Source of the DNA: Dirofilaria immitis
Taxonomy: Eukaryota > Nematoda > Chromadorea > Rhabditida > Onchocercidae
Assembly (NCBI GenBank): GCA_024305405.1
Contig: JAKNDB010000099.1
Location: 62,001-126,000, forward strand
Reading direction: 5' to 3'
DNA: 64,000 nucleotides
Shown here: positions 53,640 to 64,000 of the stretch, in pieces
Numbering within the stretch: the first letter of the stretch is position 1
How the letters are laid out: each line of letters opens with the position of its first letter
The notes under the pieces: generated by a model
What the model was told of the DNA's origin: nothing
What the model saw: only the letters and a program-made list of their open reading frames with translations
Databases searched by the model: none
Translations under genes and position numbers: made by a program

Positions 53640-56600
53640 TTTTTCATTCTTTTTTATTAATAATAATAATAATTCAAAAATAAAGTAATTTTTAAAAAGT
53701 ACCACAAATCATTTAAAATTTACGGTTACTTTACAAAAGTTGAAGTATAAGTAAAGTTATTCAATTGCAGCAAAATATCAAATTTTTAAATAAATTTATT
53801 AAATTAAATTTTGGAAAAAAAAGGTACTCTATATCGTGATAAATCATTTTCTTTATTTATAGTATCAACAGTAGTTGTAAACAATGTTGCTGCTTCTGAT
53901 TGAGAAGGCGGAAAATGATCTGTCAAGCTGGAACGTCCTGTAAATTGACATTTTGGCAAAAGTGTATTAGTTGTATCCCTGAGGACTCGAAAAATCATTG
54001 TCCAAGCTTCAGCACCACAACCGTATGCTATTGGCCGCTCAACACAACTCGCAAAATAATTGAGTGCCCTGAAAAAATGATTTTTAATTATTATTTTCAT
54101 ATATTTTCCATTCTTTGATAATAAACAAATAAAAGAAAACAAAAAAATTATTTAAATCAAGCGGCTGTTAATCAGAAGTTCAGCTTTAAACATTCCTTAG
54201 AGGATTATTTTTAAAATTTCAAATAAGCCAATAAAATAATTTCAAATATTTGCCAATGTAAGACAATTCAAATAAATAATAAATAGAAAAGGTAGGGCAA
54301 GCAGAGGAATTTTCATAAATTATTATTACTATCTCTTTTGATAAAGCATATTATATTAGAATCATGGCAATAATAGTATATTTCATAGTAGTTTGCATTA
54401 GATAAACGAGTAGTCTAATTAAGAATAACAATATAAAAAGTTTTAGTTAAGTAAAAGCATGACTATATAAAGTAATAAATTTTTTTATTCCAATCATTTT
54501 TAACTATTTTTAATCTCTGAACTTTCAAATTTTGAACTTTCACTATAATTCGTACAAATTGCAGTTATTTCTACCATAATTGTGAAAATTGTAATCCTTT
54601 TACCGTAATCACACAAATTACAGCTCTATTTTTTGCTTAAGTCTAACTGAATATTTTTCAAATATTTGATGTAAGGAAAAGCGAAGAAAAAAGATATCAA
54701 TGATAGATGAAATAGAATTTAATAATATCTCAAAATAAATGCTATTCTTACGATAATCAATTTACCGTTTAGATTAGTTTTATCACTGTGATATAAAATA
54801 AAATATTGAAAATAAAAACTTACTGGCACATTTTATCAAAACGAGTTAATGTTGCAATACTAATTTGGCCATTGGCCGCTTCAATATGTTTTAAAGTAAT
54901 TTCATGGCATTGTTTTACTGTTGGCTGTCGATCTAATTCAATCAAACATTCAGCGCTTGTCATAAATGCTGTAAGAAATTATTAATTAGTTAATTAATCA
55001 ATTAACTGTGCTAATTCTATTAATTAATCATATCAATTCTTCTGATACCTTAGGACCGATTTATTTTATTTCTTAAACTATTTTTCATATTTTTCCTATT
55101 TCGTAAGTAGGGAATATTGATAAATTATCATTTACATTAAAATTCGTCTACTCTTTACAATTATAAAATTTTATTACTAAGGAAAAAAACATTTTTCAAT
55201 TAATTTTAATCAAAGATAAATTGATTAATTTTGGAGATACGTTTAATGATATCAATTTAATTTATCAAATAAATAATCGATGCTATAGTAAATTTTTGAA
55301 AATTAGAAGAAAGAAAAGTTTCACTTTCATATCCTTCGTTGCACAGGTAACCGTAGGAAGCATCAATGAGGCTTACTGTAATATGTTCCGGGCATTGCTG
55401 GCGTAATTTGTAAACACAATCATTAAAATTTCGAACTAACCTATAAGTTGAATTTAACCGTTTTTTATTTTTATTTTCTCAATAAATTTAACGAATAATT
55501 GTTAATATGCATTATTAAATTTCAATTTTTATTGTTTCATAATTAATTTCATATTTTATCAACCAATTTAATCATTCATTTCAGATAAAAATTGATTTTA
55601 TATCAAAACTTAATTCGAAGATATTTTAAAAATCAAAAAAATTCAAAAGATATTTTTTAAGAATTTATTATTACTTATAATTTTTAATGCCGAAAATAAC
55701 GTATGTAACCTGCAAAGTTCGCGGAATACATATCGCCCAATTTTTGGTAATCCAATCGCTTGACCAAAATCATTTTTTGCAGCGATCGATGAATTTTGAT
55801 CATCCTTAAATTTTTATAGAAATTAAAATAATGATTCAGAAGATAGTTTATGTACGATTGAAGAATCAGTCAATGATGGAAAAGTTTTCTTTACCACGAG
55901 AACTTGGCCATTGCTAATTTCTCATTCATTCAATAATAGAATATCAAGAATGGAAGCATTTCTGATAAAACTTTTTGGTCATCTCTTTGACCATATCTGA
56001 CCATCACTTGTTGTTTTATATGAATCATTTTTCTTACTTCTTTAATCACAAAAAATCATCATAAGAGTTGTCACGTAAGTTATATGACGTAAAATCATTT
56101 CAGTGTGTAACGTTAAATTACTTTAAATATATGATTTAGGTTGATTTTTGCAATAAAAAATTCCATTAGATGTATATAAATTGACAATGAAGCAAAGTTT
56201 AGAGAAAATTATAATTTTTAATTTAAAATTTTGATTTTCTATTCAATTTCATCACTCTTAATATTATATTTATAATGAAATTCAAATTTTTCCTTCTAAA
56301 TTTTTTTTTTCGGGAGCTATATTGAATATGAATAATAAAAAGCCTTTCAGGCTTTTCATTAGCATTGATGTTTATTTCTTTTTCGACACCTTTTTATAAA
56401 GATATGAAAAGCCTGAAAAGCGATATTTAACCATCACGTTGAGATATTTACATAAATTTAAGACTTAATCCCTCTTTAGCCTGTTTACCGATTATTGAAT
56501 TATCTTGGCAAGCCTCATAACTATGTTGATCATTTTCCTTTTACCTCATCTAATAGTATGAATCGCATGATAAAATAAGAAAAGAAAATTCCAATGGATT

Positions 56601-57142
56601 TGTTGACAATCGATCAATTTGCAAAGTTTGAAAATGATTTTCGTTTTTTTTTTTTTTTTTGCATTAAAAGATTTGGCCTCAAACCTGTTGATTAAGAACT
56701 TTAGCATACTGAGCAATTGGTTGTACACATCTATGAACAGCTTCGTTAATTCGTTGAGAGCAGTGTAGTGTTGCAAATTGCGGATGTATTAGCAGCACTG
56801 CTAAAATTTTATATTCAAATTTTAACTCAAATATAAGTTAAATATTTATTAAAACACTTCAAATTTTGAATTTCAATTTTTATTTTTAATTCTTATTACT
56901 ACTTGATTTATACTTTTAAAGAGAAATAAAAAAATTTGCTATTAATTTATTTTTAGCCATAAATTGACAAATAATTATTAAAAAAATATTTTCAATGATA
57001 ATGGATGATAATTACAAATACACTAAGCAATAGTCATTTCAGTTAAAATTAAATTGAAAAAAAAAAGAATTAAATTTAATAAATATCTCATATAATGAGA
57101 ATGCATACCGATAATGAAAATGAGCGAATATGCATGAAACAT
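52015..57142 (-). CDS. Secreted Cys-rich protein with predicted GPI anchor (nematode DUF19/T20D4.11-like, tentative)
   Basis: Seven exons (57109-57142, 56685-56800, 55710-55804, 55325-55440, 54824-54968, 53828-54068, 52015-52368) join in phase without exception to give 366 residues. The N-terminus MFHAYSLIFIIAVLLI is a clear signal peptide with the first mature Cys near residue 25. About a dozen cysteines follow in motifs such as ELCRLVRNFNDCVYKL, RQQCPEHIT, YGYLCNEGYE, SAECLIEL, VKQCHEI, KMCQALNYFASCVERP and YGCGAEAW. This spacing resembles nematode Cys-rich extracellular modules of the DUF19 type, an assignment from pattern memory only. An acidic Ser/Asn-rich linker follows, then a Ser cluster and a terminal hydrophobic stretch ending GWLIIKFC, as expected of a GPI signal. 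It is likely a surface or secreted protein of unknown function. The last intron contains a compound AAT repeat array. Confidence 0.82.
52555..53673. repeat. Compound minisatellite with embedded variable (AAT)n blocks, eight units
   Basis: A nearly invariant spacer of about 85 bases (starting TTTTTCATTCTTTTTTATTA and ending CGTTTATATTTCT) alternates with (AAT)n blocks beginning near 52555, 52706, 52854, 53007, 53172, 53309, 53475 and 53587. Block lengths range from about 28 to 85 bases, giving unit periods of 112-166. It lies in the last intron of the Cys-rich GPI-type gene. Long isoleucine-only open frames read through it are artefacts. Confidence 0.97.
56338..56420. repeat. Competing hairpins sharing one arm
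   Basis: AAAAGCCT (56338-56345) pairs with AGGCTTTT (56349-56356) over a three-base loop. The stretch TTTCAGGCTTTTCAT (56345-56359) also pairs perfectly with 56404-56418. It lies in the first-but-one large intron of the Cys-rich GPI-type gene. Confidence 0.7.
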
Positions 57143-57372
57143 TTCATAAATAACAATTCTTTGCCATTTACCTAATCATTCGTTATTCAATCCACATGAA
57201 AAGAACTAAAATTAACACTTCGATAAATTTCATCCAATATCATTATTTTTTCCAATTTTCTGAAATTAACTATATTTTTTAAATAATAAACTTATAATTA
57301 AATGTAACGTATTTAGAACGAAAAATTCTCACCTGAAATTATAATATCGTTTTTCTTTGTTACTTTTTGACG

Positions 57373-57620
57373 GCGTAAATTTACTGTAATTGTTACACTA
57401 CCCAGTTAAATAGTTATTGATGTAAATTTATTGCAATTACTACAGTATTCACTCAAATAATTATTAAATTTATCCTAATTATTATAGCTAAATAGTTATT
57501 GGCATAGATTTAAGCAACTGTTATAGTAATCAGTTAAATACTTATTATTGTAAAGTTACTGTAATTATTACAGTTTTTAATTAAGTAGTCAATGATGTAA
57601 ATAGTAGCTATTGAATTATA
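57373..57620. repeat. Degenerate tandem repeat, period about 45-50 bases, five to six copies
   Basis: Copies of a unit near GTAAATTTACTGTAATTATT-ACAGT-CAGTTAAATAGTTATTGAT recur with substitutions and indels just upstream of the Cys-rich GPI-type gene (start 57142). It may overlap that gene's promoter. Confidence 0.75.
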
Positions 57621-60600
57621 ATTAGTGCAAATTATTTAAAATTGTAATTTGACTAAATAGCTATTGTAGAGAAGACATGTAAAATAGTTTAATTTCATTG
57701 GCTAATAATTTGAATAATTATTGACAGAAATGCTGCAAATACGAAATGCAAATTTGATCGATCCCAGAAGTTTCAAACATGATAAAAATAATGTCATTCT
57801 AGCGATTTACTATTCGTTCTTTTTTCTCAAAACTATTCGATGAAACTTTAAATTTTAAACTTCAAACTTTCTTCTTGGTTGAAATTGATAAGGAATATAA
57901 GCAAATTTCTATTAAAATAACTTGATATTTAGTGATGATAAGAGAAAATAATAAGTAGTGCATGACATGACTTGGTATTTTCTCCTAAGATTAATGATTC
58001 CGCAATTTTTCGAACCGTAAAACACGATTTAACATAGCAAATAATAATTTATTTAACAAACAATGATTTACATCTTATTTCTCTTAGTATTATGATTATT
58101 GCTGTCATAAAACTATAATGATATGTTGCGGACAGTTCAAAGGTTGTCTTAAGGTCATATCGCAAGGAAATGCTATACATCATTGAAGCTTTAATAAATT
58201 CATATGTGTATGTAGTGGACATTGGTTAACAAACGGATACGATGAATAGTAATGATTAATAATCAATCATAAAAAAAAAAAAAAAAGAAAAATGATTTTT
58301 TAAGCACTACCAGATCAAACTGTTTATTATTTGTAAAAAATACTTCTCTGTTAGTAAAAAATATTTTTTATTAAGTCTAAAATTGATAAATGAAAATATG
58401 GCAAAGCGAAAAATGCATAATATTAAACTAAAATATATACGATAAGCTTGTAAATAAAGTCCTTAAAAATCTACTTCAGAGAGAAATAATATAACAAATA
58501 AATCATTTTATAATGCTAAAATTACAGATTTCTATTATTACTAAATTGAAAATTGAAATAATTTTAGCACATATAAATTATTTATTTGTCAAAGCGATAG
58601 TTAACTACGATTTTGACCGAAATTTTGATAATTCCCAAATCCATTCATGCATATCAAGTCATATTAAATAATGCAAACGACACATTATTTGATAATATTT
58701 TGAATAGAACAACTATCAAAATGTCAATATAGTCATTTAAATTTTGCTTGTCAATATTTTCATATTGAATTCTATTCCTAGCAATAATATTGAAGGTCTA
58801 AAATTGAAATTTCAACTGTATATTTAATGGATCTATTATAAATTATAAATTTTGCTAATAATTGCTGAATTTGCAAAATATTGCATCATTTTAGAATGTC
58901 AAAATGATTCCGTCACTGTTAATCATAATAATGGAAAAGCCTATAATTAGCTAAAATTATTTTAACTTATCTTTTTTTTTTCAATTTTATTAAAAAAGAA
59001 CAATGCAAAATGGAAAATTTCTATTTCCATTTCGAGAATGAATACGATAAAGATTTGATTAAATTAATTAAATTAGTCTGGACTTTTTTTATTTAATCAC
59101 ATGCTTTGCTATCACATCGTTGCTTTAAAGTTATCAACAATTATCATGGAATAATTATGTAATATTTTCTAATTAAAAAATAGGAATAAAAAGATCATAT
59201 TCATTCCTATTATATGTAATATTGACAAGTTTTAGCAAACTTAAAAAGGAAATATTTGAATAATAAATTAATGCTGTTAAGCTTATTATGATAATTATTT
59301 TATGCTAATTATATGTTATTCCACCTACTACATTTTATTTTATTTACTATACTAAAGCATTTTTAAATGAACGAAATAACCTTTACAGTAATTTACACAA
59401 TGATTTATCGTAATGAAATAGCATTTACAATAATAAAATATACAACGCACAGTAGTTTATTGTAACGTAACCTAACAAATTTATTTTATCGCTGTTTTAA
59501 ATAGACATGAGAAAATTGTTAATAACTTGATATTAATCTTGAAATGTGAAAAATTTAAATCAACTAAATCAAAATTTTCACTCTATGCGCATTGTTAATC
59601 TTCATTAATCATTATTCAAAGATTAAATGTCAAATTAATTAGCGTATTACATCATATTGGCCTCATATTTCTCTGTAATATATCATAAATATATGTAAAT
59701 ACGTGTAATAGAGAAATATTATTTACAAATAATTATGATTCGAATTCATCTAATTTCATTAATTATATAATAATATAATTATAATATAACTATAATGCTT
59801 CTCATACCGAATTCCTAATCAATATTATCTTACCAAAGAAAAAAACACAAGAAATATGAAGATATGATATTTGATATTCTATTCTCATTAAAATTAAAAT
59901 TGTTCGAGAAAAAAAAGCTCAAAGAACAGCAAAATCCAGATTTACTCGAATCAAATTTACGTCAATCTTCTTAAGCAATATCATTTTCCTTCTTATTGCG
60001 TCTGTATCTTCAAGTGAAGCAGTATCCGTCAAGTATATCCAATATCTTTCTTTTGCGTCTCCTTGCGCAAACTTCCGTTTGCGTCGTCGCTTCACACTTC
60101 CGCTAATGCCTTTCTTTTTCCTTTCTTTTCAATTTACACCAAGCTTTCGATGTATATATACACTTGGTTATTCATTTTGTAATGCTCAATTTAATCAATT
60201 CAATCTTTCAAGACATATTCTCGAGAGTAAAACCAGTAAGCGCATAAGAAATGCTTCCATTCTTCTTTCCTTTCTTCTATCACCGATAATTTTCATACAT
60301 AAATATGAACGGATATATATTTACGCATAATAAACAATAAAATTTTCCTCTTAATAACACTTATATAAAATAATTTTTATAGTCGAAATTTAAAACTATA
60401 AATTTTAATCAAAATAAAAGATCATTTTTTCAATCAATTTTTTGTTACAATCGAATTAGTAATTATAAGGAACGAAGAACTTTACTTTCTATCAAATTTC
60501 TTTTCCTCAATTTCTTTTCAACTTTAATTTAAGAATTCTTACGCATCTATTTTGGTTGAAGATTTCTAAGTTTAATATAAGAAAAGATTGAATAGGTAAA

Positions 60601-63600
60601 AATTTATATAAATTATATCATCTATTTATAATCGAGAAAAAAATTTTCCTTCAACTTGTCTTACTTTTTCATAATTCTTTTTCGCCTTCTTAGAAAATTT
60701 CCTAAGTTTTTCGGGAAAAGAGAAAAAATAAAAATTCATTAAATTATAAAAGTTTAAATTTTATTAAAATTTCTATCGATGATAATAATTCATTTCATCT
60801 TTAATTGACCTGCAGGATGAAATCAATTTATTATCGATAAAATTTTCGTGAAATATAAACTTTTAGTTAGATATGAGACAATTGGACAACTACAAGACGA
60901 ATGATAAGTGGGATATTTGAAATTTTGACAAAATAAGATATGATATCGATATTACCTATTTTATCAACGATACAAAAATCAATCGATTGTTAATACAATT
61001 CTATGTTATTAATAATAATCCTTTCAAGAAATCATCCAATTTCATTTTCTATTAACTTCAATTTACACAATACTCAATCTCTGTGATAATATTTTTCAAT
61101 AGAAAAATTGTTGATCTTACAGATATCAAATACGGTGAACAATATCAGCCATTTTGCTTCGATTAATTTAACTAATTTCAGGCTTACCATAATGATTTAT
61201 CCATTAGAGTATCAAAATCCTTCAATTTCTTTATCAACTTATTGATAAGTTTGATTGATTTATGGGATAAATACTTGAAATGTGGTATGAATTGCATTAC
61301 AAACATTTAAATCATAGTCTAACCTTTATAGTATCTGAATAATTTTTCGGAATCGATTTAAAATTTAGTAATAATATAGTAATAATTTAACAATAGTGAT
61401 AAGTTTTGGCTACAAAAGCAAATTAACAATTGAATTCATGCCATATTTCAAAATGTAATGTACTGAAACGTTATCTACGCTACAATATTTGCTATGAAAT
61501 TTGAGGTATCATTCCTTCTATTAATATAAAATATTTCACAAACTTTTCGACTTATTATCCTAATGAAAATCAAACTTCTACTAAGTAAACCATTGATTAC
61601 ATTAAATTATTTGACGAACTTGACAGACTGTATCCTGTTTGAACATTATTGTCGTGAATCAAGGACACGTAAACCAAGGACAGATTTATGGATAAAGGTC
61701 ATTGGTAGAGGACAAAAAGAGATCGGTGTGAGACACTAGAGGATAAGTTGAGGTTAAACGGATACTGTAGATATATTTCAAACTGATGAATCTAAAATTC
61801 ATCGTTTTTAAATCAATGTACTCTTTTGAAACAAAAATAACATTTGCTATTCAGAAAATAATTTCATAAGATGAAATAATTAGTTTACTACGGTAGCTGT
61901 TCAATTGAGCATCAAATTTAATTAGAAATAAAATCGAAAATTTAAAAATGCAAATGAAAAGATTTTTGATTTTTTATTACAACCAAATTATGAAGATCGA
62001 ATGATAGATATAATATTGGTAGTGAGAAATTCTCAGATAAAAAGAAGTTCGTCGAGAACAGATATGAATGAACATTGTCATAGGAATACTGACAACAATG
62101 CATAAAGGCCCAGAAATATGTGATATTCATTGGACCATAAATATTTTTGGGCCATACGACAATCAGAATTATCAATATTATCAATAATTGAAATGAAAAA
62201 AAAAAGAACTTTGTAATAAATTTATATATTATTAATATATGAATGTAAATTAAAAGTTATGAATTAATGATGATAAATATTTCATGATAAATTTAGCTAT
62301 TTAATTAACACAAAAATGAAATTTTCTCACTGATTGAAATTATAGTATGATGTTTTAAAATAATATTATCAAAAATTCATAATATAATGAACTTTTATTT
62401 ACATTGTTTAAAATGCTTATGCATAAAATACTAATAAAATTTATTTCGAGAATGTTTTGAAAAATAATCTCAAGATTTTTTAATCATAATTATTTGCTAT
62501 TGTTTGAATGAAAAATTAATTAAATCTTTAAATTGAATATATTTTAGTGATAATATAATAGGTGACAGAACAGAGCGATCAGAAGAATTGAAAATGAATA
62601 GGTTCAAATGAAGGGAGAAGGAAATGGGAAAGGAAAATTGAAGAGTTTTGGAGAGAGCGGAATGGGTTCTTATTAGGGAGATAAGGATTCTTCAATCAGT
62701 TCTCTTCGAGAAGACAAACAAGAGAATCAGGATTTTATCCACTTGAAACAAATTCGGTGACAATTGACCGTCTACTGATGACCATCATCTAGCCTGCCAA
62801 CTTCATTACTCCATTTTATTCCACAATCCTCTTCCAACCTCTTATAAATCTAAAGAAATGATCGCTAAATTTGTATACTTTGATCACAAACCTCTCAACC
62901 ATACCCTTTTACTTTTATTAGCTGTCTAATTTTCTTTTATCTAAAAATACAGTAAATAATTTTATTAATATAGTCATTGCAAAATATAATATTTGATGGT
63001 ACCAATGAATTTCAAAAATATAAATTTAAATTAGAATTTTTATAATTACAAGTACCAATTATAATAGAAAATAAAATAAAATAATTATATAATAAGTTAT
63101 TTTTGGAATGAGCCCTAATTAATGACTTAATTAAAGACTAAAATAAATATTTCAGCATAACACACGTAGTAATAATTATTTAATATACTAACTTATCAAT
63201 TTAATATTTAATATTTAATTGCAATTATTCAATTTATGCCTAATATTAAGTTGATAAACATAAGCAATAAAAATGATAAAATTTTATCAATATTGTCAAA
63301 TATGGGATTCTTAAATTTTTTTTAATTTCTTTCTCATCCCCTTATTGCCTTCAAATTTTTTTGTGTGAATGTTTCTTCAGTATTTCAAACATAATCACAA
63401 ATCGATTATTGTTTTAGGACATATTCGTATGTAAATTAGCTTCTGAAGGAAGAAATAATCCATCAAAAATTCTCATCATTTTCTTATTCCATCTGCAACT
63501 TTCTTTTTCATCTCTTTATTCGATCAAGAACTATCAAATAGAATTATAAGAACTGTTAAATATTTTCTTTAAAATTACAAATGAAGATAAAATTCATCCA

Positions 63601-64000
63601 TTCTCATGAAACTAAACGAACTTATTTGGCATTAATTTAGAATGACAGATGAAAAATTTTTCAAAAAAAAAAAAAAGACAAGTTATGCCTAAGGACAAAA
63701 TTTGCTTACGCTTGAAATGATTTGATTTTAACAAACTATTGTTCATTTCTCTAGTACTTCGAGAATCAAATCAAGACTTCTTAATAAAAGTTTAATGTTT
63801 GATGACATCGTTAAATTTGTTACATTTGAATAATAATAAATGTATGAGAAAAATGAGTCAACTTTCTTTTCTTCGTATAGGAAAGATTGATAATTGAAAA
63901 GTTAGTCAAACAAACATAGAGTTAATAAAACAAACTTATTTCGGTATGAGAGAAAGATTAAGTACAAACAATGTAAGGAAGTCAAACTTGGCCTATAAAA
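57621..64000. other. Right-hand gene-poor stretch
   Basis: No convincing gene. Short readable pieces occur at 57728-57841 (plus, MLQIRNANLIDPRSFKHDKN start after an ACAG), 61131-61250 (plus, two frames) and the long open frame at 59868-60330. None gives a consistent multi-exon model. Confidence 0.5.
60106..60330 (+). CDS. Small ORF, 74 residues, inside an unusually long open frame (uncertain)
   Basis: The ATG at 60106 starts MPFFFLSFQFTPSFRCIYTL, a possible signal sequence, and continues with a basic part (SKTSKRIRNAS) and a second hydrophobic stretch. The same frame is open back to about 59868 without an ATG, some 154 codons, which is rare at this A+T content. GC is locally raised at 60050-60110. 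No family or splice partner recognised. Confidence 0.2.
   Translation: MPFFFLSFQFTPSFRCIYTLGYSFCNAQFNQFNLSRHILESKTSKRIRNASILLSFLLSPIIFIHKYERIYIYA

Noticed and set aside
53900..54118. 72-residue plus-strand open frame
   Set aside because: Antisense shadow of exon 53828-54068 of the Cys-rich gene.
61131..61250. Two overlapping plus-strand frames that both look protein-like
   Set aside because: Two incompatible frames reading equally well shows appearance alone is not evidence; no model closes.

Overview
The window reads as AT-rich animal nuclear DNA (by eye about three quarters A+T) from a nematode. Many short exons are flanked by GT donors and TTTTAG/TTTCAG acceptors, and two genes match nematode or animal families at residue level: the sodium-leak-channel scaffold unc-80 and the atypical MAP kinase mapk-15 (ERK7). 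Gene density, long introns and abundant simple repeats fit a parasitic clade III (spirurid-type) nematode better than Caenorhabditis, but the species cannot be fixed from sequence alone. No rRNA, tRNA, CRISPR array, intact transposon, viral or bacterial insert was recognised.

Layout. Positions 1167-12490 (minus) hold the 5' part of unc-80: 21 exons and roughly 1040 codons, with the rest beyond the left edge. From about 13.4 to 19.9 kb a tentative plus-strand gene of five or six very short exons is read divergently from unc-80. Positions 20-28.6 kb are almost empty apart from microsatellites and weak exon-like pieces. Positions 28601-36276 (minus) carry a full-length mapk-15 in nine exons (547 codons), with a kinase domain, TEY loop and a Thr-rich lineage-specific tail. 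Positions 36.3-43.2 kb are gene-poor and rich in degenerate minisatellites.

The right third holds small secreted or membrane proteins. A tentative two-exon Ser/Thr-rich membrane protein (43225-46156, minus) carries a two-exon gene for a 69-residue amphipathic protein (44403-45270, plus) inside its intron. A three-exon gene for a 62-residue secreted four-cysteine peptide follows (48050-49679, minus). A seven-exon gene for a 366-residue Cys-rich, probably GPI-anchored surface protein (52015-57142, minus) has an intron containing a compound minisatellite/AAT-microsatellite array. From 57.2 kb to the right edge no convincing gene was found.

The genes form no operon or shared pathway that I can see. 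A notable technical pattern is that conserved exons of unc-80 (twice) and mapk-15 (once) lack exactly one A in an A-run, and two tentative genes show further one-base breaks. This looks like residual indel error in the assembly rather than decay, because the reading frame is well conserved on both sides of each break.
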